In this document: positions 41,763 through 51,643 of the stretch, in pieces | How the letters are laid out: the number at the start of each line of letters is the position of its first letter | How positions within the stretch are numbered: position 1 is the stretch's first letter | NCBI GenBank assembly: GCA_019914945.1 | Contig: CM034112.1 | Span: forward strand, 7,386,001 to 7,450,000 | Direction of reading: 5' to 3' | DNA: 64,000 nucleotides | Origin: Typha latifolia | Taxonomy: Eukaryota > Streptophyta > Magnoliopsida > Poales > Typhaceae | Notes under the pieces: model-generated | What the model was told of the DNA's origin: nothing | The model's database searches: none | The model's input: the letters and a program-made list of their open reading frames with translations, nothing else | Made by a program: the position numbers and the translations under genes

Positions 41763-43733
41763 TCAAAACTCAAAAACGCACGAAATCGGTTGTTCTACAT
41801 AAACATCTTCATTCAGAGTACAATTCAAGAAAGCACTTTTAACATCTATTTGATACAATTTAAATTTTAAGTGACAAGCAATAGCAAGCAGTATACGAAT
41901 AGATTCTAATCTAGCAACATGAGCAAATGTCTCATCAAAATCTATACCCTCAACCTGAGTATATTCCTGTGCTACGAGTCTAGCTTTATTTCGAACTATA
42001 TTGCCATGTTCATCACTTTTATTCTTGTAAATCCATTTTGTTCCAATAACGTTCACATTCTTAGGTCTAGGAACTAAATACCAAACATCATTCCAAGAAA
42101 ATTGCTCTAATTCCTCATGCATAGCATTAACCCAAGAATCGTCTAACAATGCTTCCTTCACATTTTTAGGTTCAGAAGAAGATGTATAACAAGTAAATGA
42201 TACCTCACTTTGGATTTGTTGTCTTGTCTTAATTGTTTCATTTACGTCTCCGATCACTTGTGACAGTGGATGATCTGATTTCACTCTGGCAGATGGTTCC
42301 GGTACGTTGTAGTCATCTTTGTTCATTTCAACTTTATCCTCGTCCTGATTCTCAAGTTCCAGATCAAGCTCCTTTCCTATTTCTTCATCATATATATCTG
42401 CAGAAACAGAAATAGGAGTAGCTTCAGTTAAATCAGTAGTGGATTCATCTATCATAAGATTAGCAGATTCCATAATCGTAGAAGTGTCAAGATTAAATAC
42501 TCTGTAGGCTCTGCTATTATTCGAATATCCAAAGAAGATGCCTTCGTTACTTCTAGTGTCAAATTTAGTCAAATATTCTCGATCACGCAAGATATAGCAT
42601 TTACTACCAAAAACTCGAAAATATTTAACACTAGGTTTCTTACCTTTCCAGATTTCATATGCAGTCATTTTTTTACCTGGTCTTAGATAAACACGATTTA
42701 TCACATGTACCACTGTATTGACCGCCTCTACCCAAAACCTTTGAGGAACCTTTTTAGCATGAAGCATAACCCTAGCCATTTCCTGCACAACTCGGTTCTT
42801 TCTTTCCACAATCCCGTTCTGTTGTGGAGTTATAGGAGCTGAAAATTCATGTTGAATACTAAGAGAATCGCAAAATATGGAAAAAATTTCATTTTCAAAT
42901 TCTCTACCATGATCAGAACGAATCCTAACTAGGGTAATAGATTTTTCATTCTGCAATTTTAAGCATAGTGATTTAAAAACTTCAAAGGTTTCAGACTTCT
43001 CACGTAGAAAGGCAACCCAGGTATATCTAGAGTAATCATCGACCATTAAGAATATATAGCGTTTACCTCCAAGACTTTCCAATTTTGTTGGACCCATCAA
43101 GTCCATGTGAACTAATTGGAGCACACGGTCGATGGTAGCTGCATTTACCTTCTTGTGTGAAATCCTAGTTTGTTTTCCAATTTGACACGAACCGCACACT
43201 CTTTTTGACATTTCTTTCATCTTAGGTATTCCTCTTACCACTTCTTGTTTGGACAGAGTAAATAATTCTTTGTGATTCATATGTCCAAGACGTTGATGCC
43301 AAAGATCTGCAATGTCAAAAGAGGCACTGTTACATTTCAGTTTATGTGACGTTCCAACAACATAGCAATTATCAAATGTTCTAGATCCATAACATATAAC
43401 ATTACCACCATGATCTAGAATAGTACAATCCTTTTTGGAGAATTTTACCTCATAATCTTCATCACAAAATTGACTGATACTCAGAAGATTTGCTTTCAAG
43501 CCCTTAACATAAAGAATATTTTCAAGAATAGGAACCCCCGGAGAACTTACCTTTCCTTTACCTATTACCTTGGATGAATTACCATCTCCGAATGTCACAA
43601 CTCCATCTTCATGTTTTTCAAGATTAGAAAATAACGACTTGTCACCCGACATATGTCTTGAAACACCACTGTCTAAATACCACAAATCAGAATTTAAAGC
43701 TTTCAAAGCTGTATGCACAACATAACATTTCAA
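41763..43733 (-). pseudogene. Copia pol: protease, integrase, start of RT
   Basis: This long open frame of 656 codons has the protease motif [14 protein letters not shown] at residues about 18-31, the pre-integrase zinc motif with [14 protein letters not shown] (about 145), the integrase core with [19 protein letters not shown] and NGIVERKNR (about 209-310), then a linker and the RT start with [12 protein letters not shown] and [12 protein letters not shown] (about 565-630). It ends shortly after VYVEQP. The RT active-site YVDD region and RNase H are missing, so the element could not copy itself. No normal start codon context is needed, because pol is normally made as part of the gag-pol polyprotein. 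Confidence 0.9.
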
Positions 43734-43748
43734 ATCACTTTTCTTGAC

Positions 43749-44402
43749 TCATATGGCCTTTGTTTTTATCCCATAAATAAAAGCAGTTCTAAGTTTTTGC
43801 AAAAATTTGCAATGAGGTCGAATATGCCCTAGAATGCCGCAATGATACCATGTCGGAACAAACCATTTTCTACTCACCTTTTGTCGAGTAGTGTGACTGA
43901 AGTTTACCTTTGGTGCCGTTGACGATTCACCAGTTTGTAGATTCACCTTCAATTTAGAATTATTCATCCAGGATTTCTTTGTAAATGCGGTTGATGACTT
44001 CAAATATTCTTCTTTTTATATACTGCAAGAAACGAAGACAGTTTTATTATTATTTGAATTAATAGTATATCCAACACCATACCTATCTTTTCTAGAGATC
44101 TGAGCCTTTAGGATCTCGTCAAGTTTGTTCTTTCCTTTTAGAAATGTCACTTCCTTATTCAGTCGCTCTAGTTTAATTTTATTAGCCTTCATTTTATTTT
44201 TTGCATTGTCAAGTTGTTCAGAAAGGTCTTTGACACGTTCAAGTTCCAATTTGTACTTCTCCTCAAATTGAATTCTTTCAAGTTCGATTACCTTGAGTCG
44301 TTGATGTAGTCTAAGATTGCTTTTCTTGAGTTTAAACGACTCCAAGTACAGGTCATTATATGTCTTTTGAATTTTAGATTCATCTTCTTCAGCTGGTAAC
44401 AT
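43749..44402 (-). pseudogene. Copia gag-pol linker: coiled coil and second zinc motif
   Basis: The frame 44402-44016 is rich in Lys/Glu/Leu with heptad-like spacing (RLHQRLKVIELERIQFEEKY and following), a predicted coiled coil. The frame 44003-43749 carries a degenerate zinc motif (WYHCGILGHIRPHC, first Cys absent) just before the protease. A frame break separates the two. This long linker is typical of Sire-like copia elements. Confidence 0.72.
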
Positions 44403-44573
44403 ATCCAGATCATCTGTACTATCAGTATCAACAACAGAATCAATATTGAGTAGAGAAGAGGCAAAAGCAACAATGTTTTCTTCGTCTTTTTCAGAATCAT
44501 CATCAGATTCATCTGAGTCATCCCAAGTAACTTTAATAGCTTTACCCTTCTTCTTAAGGCGATTAGGGCATTC

Positions 44574-45515
44574 TTATGCTATGTGTCCAAAACCAGAATA
44601 TTCAAAACATCGAACTTTATTCTCAAAATTCTTATTTTTCTGTTTGACACCGTTGTTGCTCACACCTGTGGTCGAGCTTGCAGTATTCTTCTTTTTCACA
44701 AATGCTTTGCTTTTCTCAAGTTTTTTAGCATTCAACTTGTTTGGCTTCCGAAAGAATTTATTGAACTTTTTGACGAACATGGCCAACATCTCAACATCTA
44801 AATCACCTTCATCATCAGACTCCTCTATACTTTGTTCAACTGTGGATAGGGCAATCCCTTTGGACTTTCTCGGTTTTGAAAGGCTGGACTCAAATATTTG
44901 TAGATTTTCTACCAATTGTTCAACTTTCATAGAATCGATGTCCTTACTTTCCTCAATAGCTGTAACTTTCGCCTGAAACCTCTCTGGAAGAGACCTAAGG
45001 ATCTTACAGACAATTCTATTTTCAGAAATTTTCTCTCCTAGGTTGAAACTGGAGTTGACTATATTATTCAGTTTTGCATAAAACTCTTCAAATGTCTCAT
45101 TCTCCTCCATACGTAGAGTTTCAAAACTAGTAGTCAACCTCTGAAGTTTAGAAAGTTTTACAGCCATAGTTCCTTCGTGAGTAGTTTCTAAGATCGTCCA
45201 AGCTTCTTTTGCTATCTCACAAGTAGAGATTCTTCTAAATTCTTCCGAGGAAACACAACTAAAAATTACATTTATTGCCTTGCTATTCCATCCAACCTTT
45301 TTATAGTCTGACCTATCCCATGACTCTATCGGTTTATCAGCAAGTTTATCATCCACCATGTACATTGGTGGACTCCAACCGTTCACAACGGCAAACCATA
45401 CTCGTTCATCTATAGACTTCAAGTAAGCCCTCATCCTAGCTTTCTAATATTCATAATTTGATCCATCTAGGATAAGAGGTCTAATAGATGATGGTCCATC
45501 TCTATGAAAATCCAT
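44574..45515 (-). pseudogene. Copia gag with stop codons
   Basis: The frame probably starts at 45515 and is broken by a TAG at 45446-45444; the open part from 45434 begins MRAYLKSIDERVWFAVVNGW. It shows conserved gag blocks (AKEAWTILETTHEGT, LRMEENETFEEFYAKLNNIV, ILRSLPERFQAKVTAIEE) and ends in a zinc knuckle RCFEYSGFGHIA, where the second Cys has become Tyr and a stop follows. Gag forms the particle that packages element RNA; this copy is defective. The motif set suits the Sire clade. Confidence 0.82.
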
Positions 45516-45549
45516 GCCTATCTGATCTCTCTCAAAGGTGAGAGAACCT

Positions 45550-45561
45550 GCTCTGATACCA
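45550..45561 (-). other. Primer-binding site of the copia element
   Basis: The minus strand reads TGGTATCAGAGC, two bases after the LTR end, a full match to the usual tRNA-iMet complement. Only one copy is present here. Confidence 0.88.
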
Positions 45562-46070
45562 ATTGAAAAAACCCTAGACACAAGTACGTATCTAACTACT
45601 AGGCAATGATATCACTCGTTCGCTTAAGTAAAAGTCCATAAAAATATTAAGAACAAAAGCAGAGATGAACGCCAAGATTTTAACATGGAAAAACCCAAAC
45701 GGAAAAAAACCACGGATCCAAACTCGGATCAAAACCAATCACTAGAATAGTAGCAGTTACAAGATTGACTCACAAAACAACCCGTCGATCCAAACGACTT
45801 TGTTCTTCTCAGTCTTGCTCGCTAGAACCCACGATTCATTGCTTCTCGTGATTGAAGTCCAATCTTAGTAACCATCGAGATTGATATTTCATCTAGATAG
45901 CCCTTAAGATAAAATATTATGTTTTGTAGATGAGTGGAACCTTGTTAGTTGAAGAACCGATGTAGCCTCAAGAAGTCTCCTTCAATAATACTTCTTCAAC
46001 CCCCTCAAGATAAGGCAACACAATCCTTATATATGATCTCCAAGATAGAGCCAAATCCAAGTCTTATCCG

Positions 46071-47089
46071 TGATACGATTCGGACTTCACCGACGTCGTC
46101 TCGAGCATGGATTCACTTTAGGAGTGTTTTTGCTTCATGTTTTAGTGTTTAATTTCCATTAAAATAAGTTTTCTGTAAGTCGCGTTCGAACGCGGGTGGA
46201 GTGAGTTCGAACGCGGTTTGTGAACAGGGTTGTGAACGTGGTGAAGAGAATGTACTGTGCGTTCGAACGCACTGTGAATGCCTGCATCGCGTTCGCAAAT
46301 ACTGACAGGCGCGTTCGATCACGCGTTCGAACACCTGCATTGCGTTCGCAAATCCAGAAGAGCTAATTCGGTGCGTTCGAACACGGTCGGGCGAGTTCGA
46401 ACGCGGTCGGCGAAAATTGTGTTTTAGGGTTAATGTGAGTTGTTGGTTAGCCTATAAAAGGATGTGTAGGGCAACCAAGATTATTATTGATTATTGAGAT
46501 TGAGTTTTGCCTTGCCTCCTTCGTCTTCTTCGCTCCCGTTCTCTCAATCCCCGGCGACGCCGCTTCTAACCTCCCTCGTCCGGCTAATCACCCTAGTCCC
46601 TTAGGGGTGGCCCTCTTCTCCCCCTTCGTCCAATCTATCCAACACTTGCCCTAATCCTTCCATCAACCACAATCCTTCCACCATCACTTTTCACCAGTGC
46701 CACCACATTAACGCCGGTCCACCATCCACCATTACCTAGGATCTCGTGCCTCCATCCACGGATCCAAAATAGAGCATCCTGACGTTCGTCTACTAAACGA
46801 ACGATATCTCGAGATCCCCAACTCCGATTCGCCTGAAACTTGATTTGTTGGAAAGCTCTTTTCCGGGACTAAAATATATCAAAATTTCACGTCGATCCGA
46901 CGGCGGAATATTTTGGGATCTTATTTCAAAGTTTCAAGCAAGATCTAGTCCAGATCTGAGAATTAGAAAAGATCGATCTTTAGCCCCAAAGGCGTGATCG
47001 TATCAAGCTGGTATCAGAGCGCCATAGCCAGAGGTGTGATCGTATCAATCTGGTATCAGAGCCTTAGCCCCAAAGAGAAGATCGTATCA
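46071..47089 (+). mobile_element. Solo LTR-R nested in the copia LTR, with captured PBS copies
   Basis: It begins TGATACG and ends CGTATCA and is flanked by ATCCG (46066-46070 and 47090-47094); the uninterrupted text in the other copia LTR confirms the join. U3 has six TTCGAA sites (about 46186-46400) and TATAAAA at 46453-46459. TGGTATCAGAGC occurs twice inside its 3' end (47009-47020 and 47051-47062), 42 bp apart, the same arrangement as in the solo LTR at 13378-14305. Confidence 0.9.
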
Positions 47090-47129
47090 ATCCGTACTCA
47101 TGAAAGTCCAATTTTATCAAACTTTGTTG

Positions 47130-47470
47130 GTGCATTCGAACGCGGCCCGGGTGCGTTCGAACGGCATGACTTGAACTCAGGTGCGTTCGAACAGGCCCGA
47201 GTGCGTTCAATCGCGACAACTTGAATTCTTCAGGTTGCGTTCGAACGCGTTTGTGAACGCAGCTCTCGGTCTGTGTGAACGCAGTACCCGCGTTCGAACG
47301 CGGCTCTCTGTCTGTGTGAACGCGGTGCCCGCGTTCGAATGCGTTTGTGAAGCGGCTCTCTGTCTGTGTGAACGCGGTGCCCGCGTTCGAACGCGTTTGT
47401 GAATGCGGCTCTCTGTCTGTGTGAACGCAAATTCCGCGTTTGAACGCGTTTGTGAACGCGGTGTGAACTC
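47130..47470. repeat. 53-bp minisatellite with TTCGAA sites, right copia LTR
   Basis: It has the same unit as in the left LTR, but with one more unit and one unit shortened by loss of TTTGTGAACGCG. TTCGAA occurs seven times. Unit number therefore differs between the two LTRs of one element. Confidence 0.86.
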
Positions 47471-47600
47471 GGTGGCTATTCTCCAATAATCTTGCAATTC
47501 TTCAAACCAGAGATATTCTAGACTTGTGTAAAGCTCATATACATAAAAAAATACACTTAGAATATTTTGTACACAATTGCCAATAAATAAAAACCTAACA

Positions 47601-50600
47601 GAGAACATTATGTTGATTGCCACACCAGTAGGAGAGACAGTTGTTATTGATTCGGCTTATAAATCTTGCAAAGTTAGTTTTGGTGATAAAGAGTTAAAAG
47701 TAGATCTTTTGCCACTAGAGCTGACAGATTTTGATGTTATCTTGGGGATGGATTGGTTAGCTGCATATCATGCCAACATAGATTGCTATAGAAAGGAAAT
47801 TGTGATGAATTTAGCTGATGGAGCAGAATATAGAATTAAGGGCAATAAATCCAGTAACCCTATGAAGATAATCTCTACATTTGAAGCTTGTAGGTTACTA
47901 AAGAAAGGATGTACAGGTGTCTTAGCTAGTCTGTCAGGGGATACTGATAAACATATTAAATTAGAAGATGTCCGTGTTGTTAGAGAGTTTCCTGATGTTT
48001 TCCCAGATGATCTCCCCGGATTACCCCCGGACAGGGAAGTAAACTTTTCAATTGATTTAGCTCCTGATACTTCACCTATTTCTAAAGCTCCCTATAGAAT
48101 GGCACCAATAGAATTGAAGGAACTTAAGGTACAGTTGGAAGAACTATTACTAAAAGGCTTCATAAGACCTAGTGTCTCTCCTTGGGGAGCACCTGTTCAT
48201 TTTGTTAAGAAGAAGGATGGGACACTCAGGCTGTGTATAGACTATAGACAACTGAATCAAGTGACAATAAAAAATAAATATCCTCTACCTCGCATTGATG
48301 ATTTGTTTGATCAGTTAAATGGAGCTAGAGTATTCTCTAAAATAGACTTTAGGACTAGTTACCATCAGTTAAAAGTCCGTGAGGAGGATATTTCCAAAAC
48401 TGCTTTTCGTACTAGATACGGACATTATGGGTTTTTTGTCATGCCATTTGGATTGACCAATGCTCCAGCTGTCTCCATGGATCTAATGAATAGAGTTTTT
48501 CAACCTTATTTGGATCAGTTTGTAATAGTTTTCATTGATGATATACTAATATATTCAGCTAGTGAGGAAGAACATGAGTATCACTTGAGGTTAATTCTCC
48601 AAATCTTGAGAGAAAAGAAGTTATTTGCCAAATTTTCAAAATGTGAGTTCTGGCTAGATCAGGTGGTCTTCCTAGGACATGTTGTATCACAGGAAGGGAT
48701 CAGTGTGGATCAGTCCAAAATAGATGATGTATTGAAATGGAGTCAACCAACTAATATCACGGAAGTACGTAGTTTTCTGGGTCTGGCTGGATATTATAGG
48801 AGGTTTGTAGAAGGATATGCAAAGATAACTATGCCTCTTACCAGGTTGACTCGGAAGAATCAAAGGTTTGAGTGGAATGAAGAGTGTGAAAATAGTTTTC
48901 AAGAATTAAAAAGAAGATTGACTTGTGCACCAATTCTGATTATTCCTTCCAGTGGAATAGGATTAGGTTGTGTTTTAATGCAGAATGGTAATGTAGTGGC
49001 TTATGCATCTAGGCAGTTAAAAGATTATGAACAGAGGCTTATGCATCTAGGCAGTTAAAAGATTATGAACAGAATTATCCTACTCATGATTTGGAGTTGC
49101 CTGATGTAGTGTTTGGTTTAAAGATTTGGCGACACTATCTATATGGGGAAAAATGTGAAATTTTTATAGATCATAAAAGTCTTAAATATTTGTTTACTCA
49201 GAAAGAACTTAATTTGTGGCAAAGGAGATGGTTGAAATTAGTGAAGGATTATGATTGTACCATAAATTATCATCCAGGTAAAGCAAATGTTGTTGCAGAT
49301 GCCTTAAGTAGGAAGTCAGCTGGGAGTCTAACATTTTTAATTACCCAACAAACTATGATACTTAAGGATCTGCAAAGGTTAGAAGTTCCAACTATGGCCA
49401 AGGGTGGTGGAGTTGGCTTACTTGCACAATTTACTGTCAAACCTACATTGATAGATAGAATTAGTGCATCTCAGAAGACTGATATTAAGGCTATGCAAAT
49501 TGTGAAAGAAGTACAGAATTCCAGTAAACCAGATTTCTCTATAGACTCTATCGGGATACTGCGTTTTAGAGGCAGATTATATGTTCCTAATTGTGAAGAA
49601 CTTAGAAAAGAAATTTTAAATGAAGCTCATACTTCTGCTTATGCTATGCACCCCGGGGGAACAAAAATGTATCATGAGTTGAAGAAGAAATTCTGGTGGG
49701 AAGGAATGAAAAGAAATATTGGAGAATTTGTGGCTAAGTGTTTGACTTGTCAGCAAGTCAAGATTGAACATCAGAGGCCTGCAGGCGCATTACAACCTTT
49801 GCAGATTCCTAAATGGAAATGGGAACATATTAATATGGATTGTGTGACAGGATTACCAAAGACACAGAAAGGGAAGAATGCAATTTGGGTGGTTATTGAT
49901 AGACTAACCAAATCAGCACACTTTTTACCAGTCAGTACTACTGATTCAATTGAAAAGTTAGCTATCTTGTTTAGAGATGAAATTTTTGCTCACCATGGAT
50001 TTCCTGTTAGTATCACTTCAGATAGAGATCCTCGTTTTGTGTCTAGATTTTGGAAACAATTTCATCAGTCTTTTGGAACAAAACTGCAGTTTAGTACAGC
50101 TTATCATCCTCAGACAGATGGTCAATCTGAGCGTACTATTCAATCATTAGAGGATATGTTGAGAGCATGTGTAATTGATTTTGGATTGGGATGGGACAAA
50201 TATTTACCCTTGATAGAGTTTGCTTATAATAACAGCTATCATACTAGTATTGGTATGCCTCCGTATGAAGCATTATATGGCAGGAAATGCAAATCACCAA
50301 TCGATTGGGAAGAAGTTGGAGAAAAGAAGGTTGAAAACTCAATACTAGTGCAAGCTACAGTTGGGAAGATAAAGATAATTAGAGAACATATGAAGGTGGC
50401 ACAAAGTAGACAGAAAAGTTATGCTGATAATAGGAGGCATGATTTGGAGTTTCTGGTTAGGGACAAAGTATTCTTAAGAGTTTCACCTTGGAAGGGTGTG
50501 TTTCGCTTTGGAAAGAAAGAAAAGTTAAGTCCTAGGTATATAGGACCTTATGAGATTCTTGGACGAGTGGGGCCTGTAGCTTATAGAGTAGCTTTACCCC

Positions 50601-50884
50601 CTGACTTAGCACAAATTCATAATGTGTTTCATGTGTCAGTATTAAGGAAATATATATCAGATCCTTCGCATGTGATTCATTATGAACCAATCCAGCTGCA
50701 GCAAAATTTATCATATGAAGAGCAGCAGCCTGTGAAAGTCCTTGCTAGAAGAGATGAAGTACTACGAACAAAAGTTATACCTTTAGTAAAAATCCTGTCG
50801 AGAAACCATACAAGTAGAAGAGGCTTCTGGGAACGTGAAGATGAGATACGATCCAAATATCCAGAATTGTTTAAAGGTATGTAA
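47601..50884 (+). pseudogene. Tekay pol: protease end, RT, RNase H, integrase, chromodomain-like tail
   Basis: The first frame (to 49058) has the protease end [10 protein letters not shown], the RT with [41 protein letters not shown] and the catalytic [12 protein letters not shown], then RNase H. RNase H lacks the segment with its first catalytic Asp ([14 protein letters not shown] reads straight through) and is broken by a 36-bp direct duplication at 49001-49072, which gives a stop. The second frame (49091-50884) has the RNase H end ([18 protein letters not shown]), integrase with its zinc domain (CLTCQQVK), catalytic residues in [17 protein letters not shown] and GQSERTIQ, and a tail with [19 protein letters not shown]. 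Codons are otherwise well preserved, so inactivation looks recent. Confidence 0.9.
49001..49072 (+). repeat. 36-bp direct duplication in RNase H
   Basis: The word GCTTATGCATCTAGGCAG and the following 18 bp appear twice in immediate succession. The duplication by itself keeps frame, but the junction changes the frame context and brings in the TAA that ends the first ORF. Confidence 0.85.
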
Positions 50885-50906
50885 ATTTCGAGGTCAAAAT
50901 TTTTAT

Positions 50907-50922
50907 AAGGGGGGAAGGAAAA
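50907..50922 (+). other. Polypurine tract of the Tekay element
   Basis: AAGGGGGGAAGGAAAA lies immediately before the 3' LTR start at 50923. Confidence 0.85.
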
Positions 50923-51242
50923 TGTAATAACCCAAGCCCAAGTTAAAAAAAAAAAAAAAAACTGCACTGCATGGCACGACAGCTCGTGCCATGCAGTGGC
51001 AGCAGAGATCACGCTCCCCAAGCGCCGGCCAGGCCAACCTGGCCGAGCCAGCTAGCGCGGTGGGCCCCTGCCGCCGCCGCAGCCCCCTCCCCACCGCGTC
51101 TCTCTCTCTCTCTTTCTCTCTCTCTCGGATTCATTTTCATCCCCCTCTCTTTCTCTCTCTTTCTCTCTTAAACACCCCTTCTCTCTCACTCTACCCGCTG
51201 CTGCCACCACCTCCACTAACGTCGGTGAGCTTTCCTCCTTCT

Positions 51243-51278
<36 letters not shown>

Positions 51279-51596
51279 CTCTTTCTCTCTTTGCTGGCTT
51301 TCTCTCGGGCCACCGGAGGGTTGAGCCGTCGGGGAGAGGCCAGCCGCTGAGTGGCCACCAGCGGTCGCACCCCTCCCCCATGGCCCAACCTTCTTCTTCT
51401 TCTTCTTTCTTCTTCTTCTCCTTCTTCTACTTCTTCTCTTTCTTCTTCCTCTCCTCCTCCTTCTTCCCTTCTCTCCCTAACTGCACTCTGCAAGGGGTGC
51501 TGGGCTCGGCCCAGCACCTTTGCAGCGCCAGGCGCTGGGCTCAGCCAAGCGCCTTGTTGTGCATGGTGCTAGGCTAAGCCTAGCACTATATACATT

Positions 51597-51643
<47 letters not shown>

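Larger units (their letters stand above)
39669..47600 (-). mobile_element. Sire-like Ty1/copia element nested in the Tekay element
   Basis: On the minus strand, in order: 5' LTR (47600-45564, with a nested solo LTR), primer-binding site (45561-45550), gag, a coiled-coil linker, protease, integrase, truncated RT, an extra ORF, two polypurine tracts, and a 3' LTR missing its last ~0.4 kb (40228-39669). LTR termini are TGTTAGG and TTCA. The right flank joins Tekay pol at 47601; the left flank is a deletion joint, so no target duplication is left. The clade call is from the gag and linker motifs and the extra ORF. Confidence 0.85.
45564..47600 (-). mobile_element. 5' LTR-C of the copia element, split by a solo LTR
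   Basis: On the minus strand it starts TGTTAGG at 47600 and ends GGGTTTTTTCA at 45564. Without the nested solo LTR (46071-47089) it is about 1.0 kb. U3 holds the 53-bp repeats (47230-47470) and seven TTCGAA sites; the TATA-like TATATAAG follows at 46033-46026, beyond the nested element. Confidence 0.87.

Noticed and set aside
47064..47486. Minus-strand ORF with a repeated His-Thr-Asp-Arg-Glu peptide (also 39756-40133)
   Set aside because: The repetition comes from the 53-bp DNA minisatellite in the copia LTR. The ORFs have no family motif and differ between the two LTRs.
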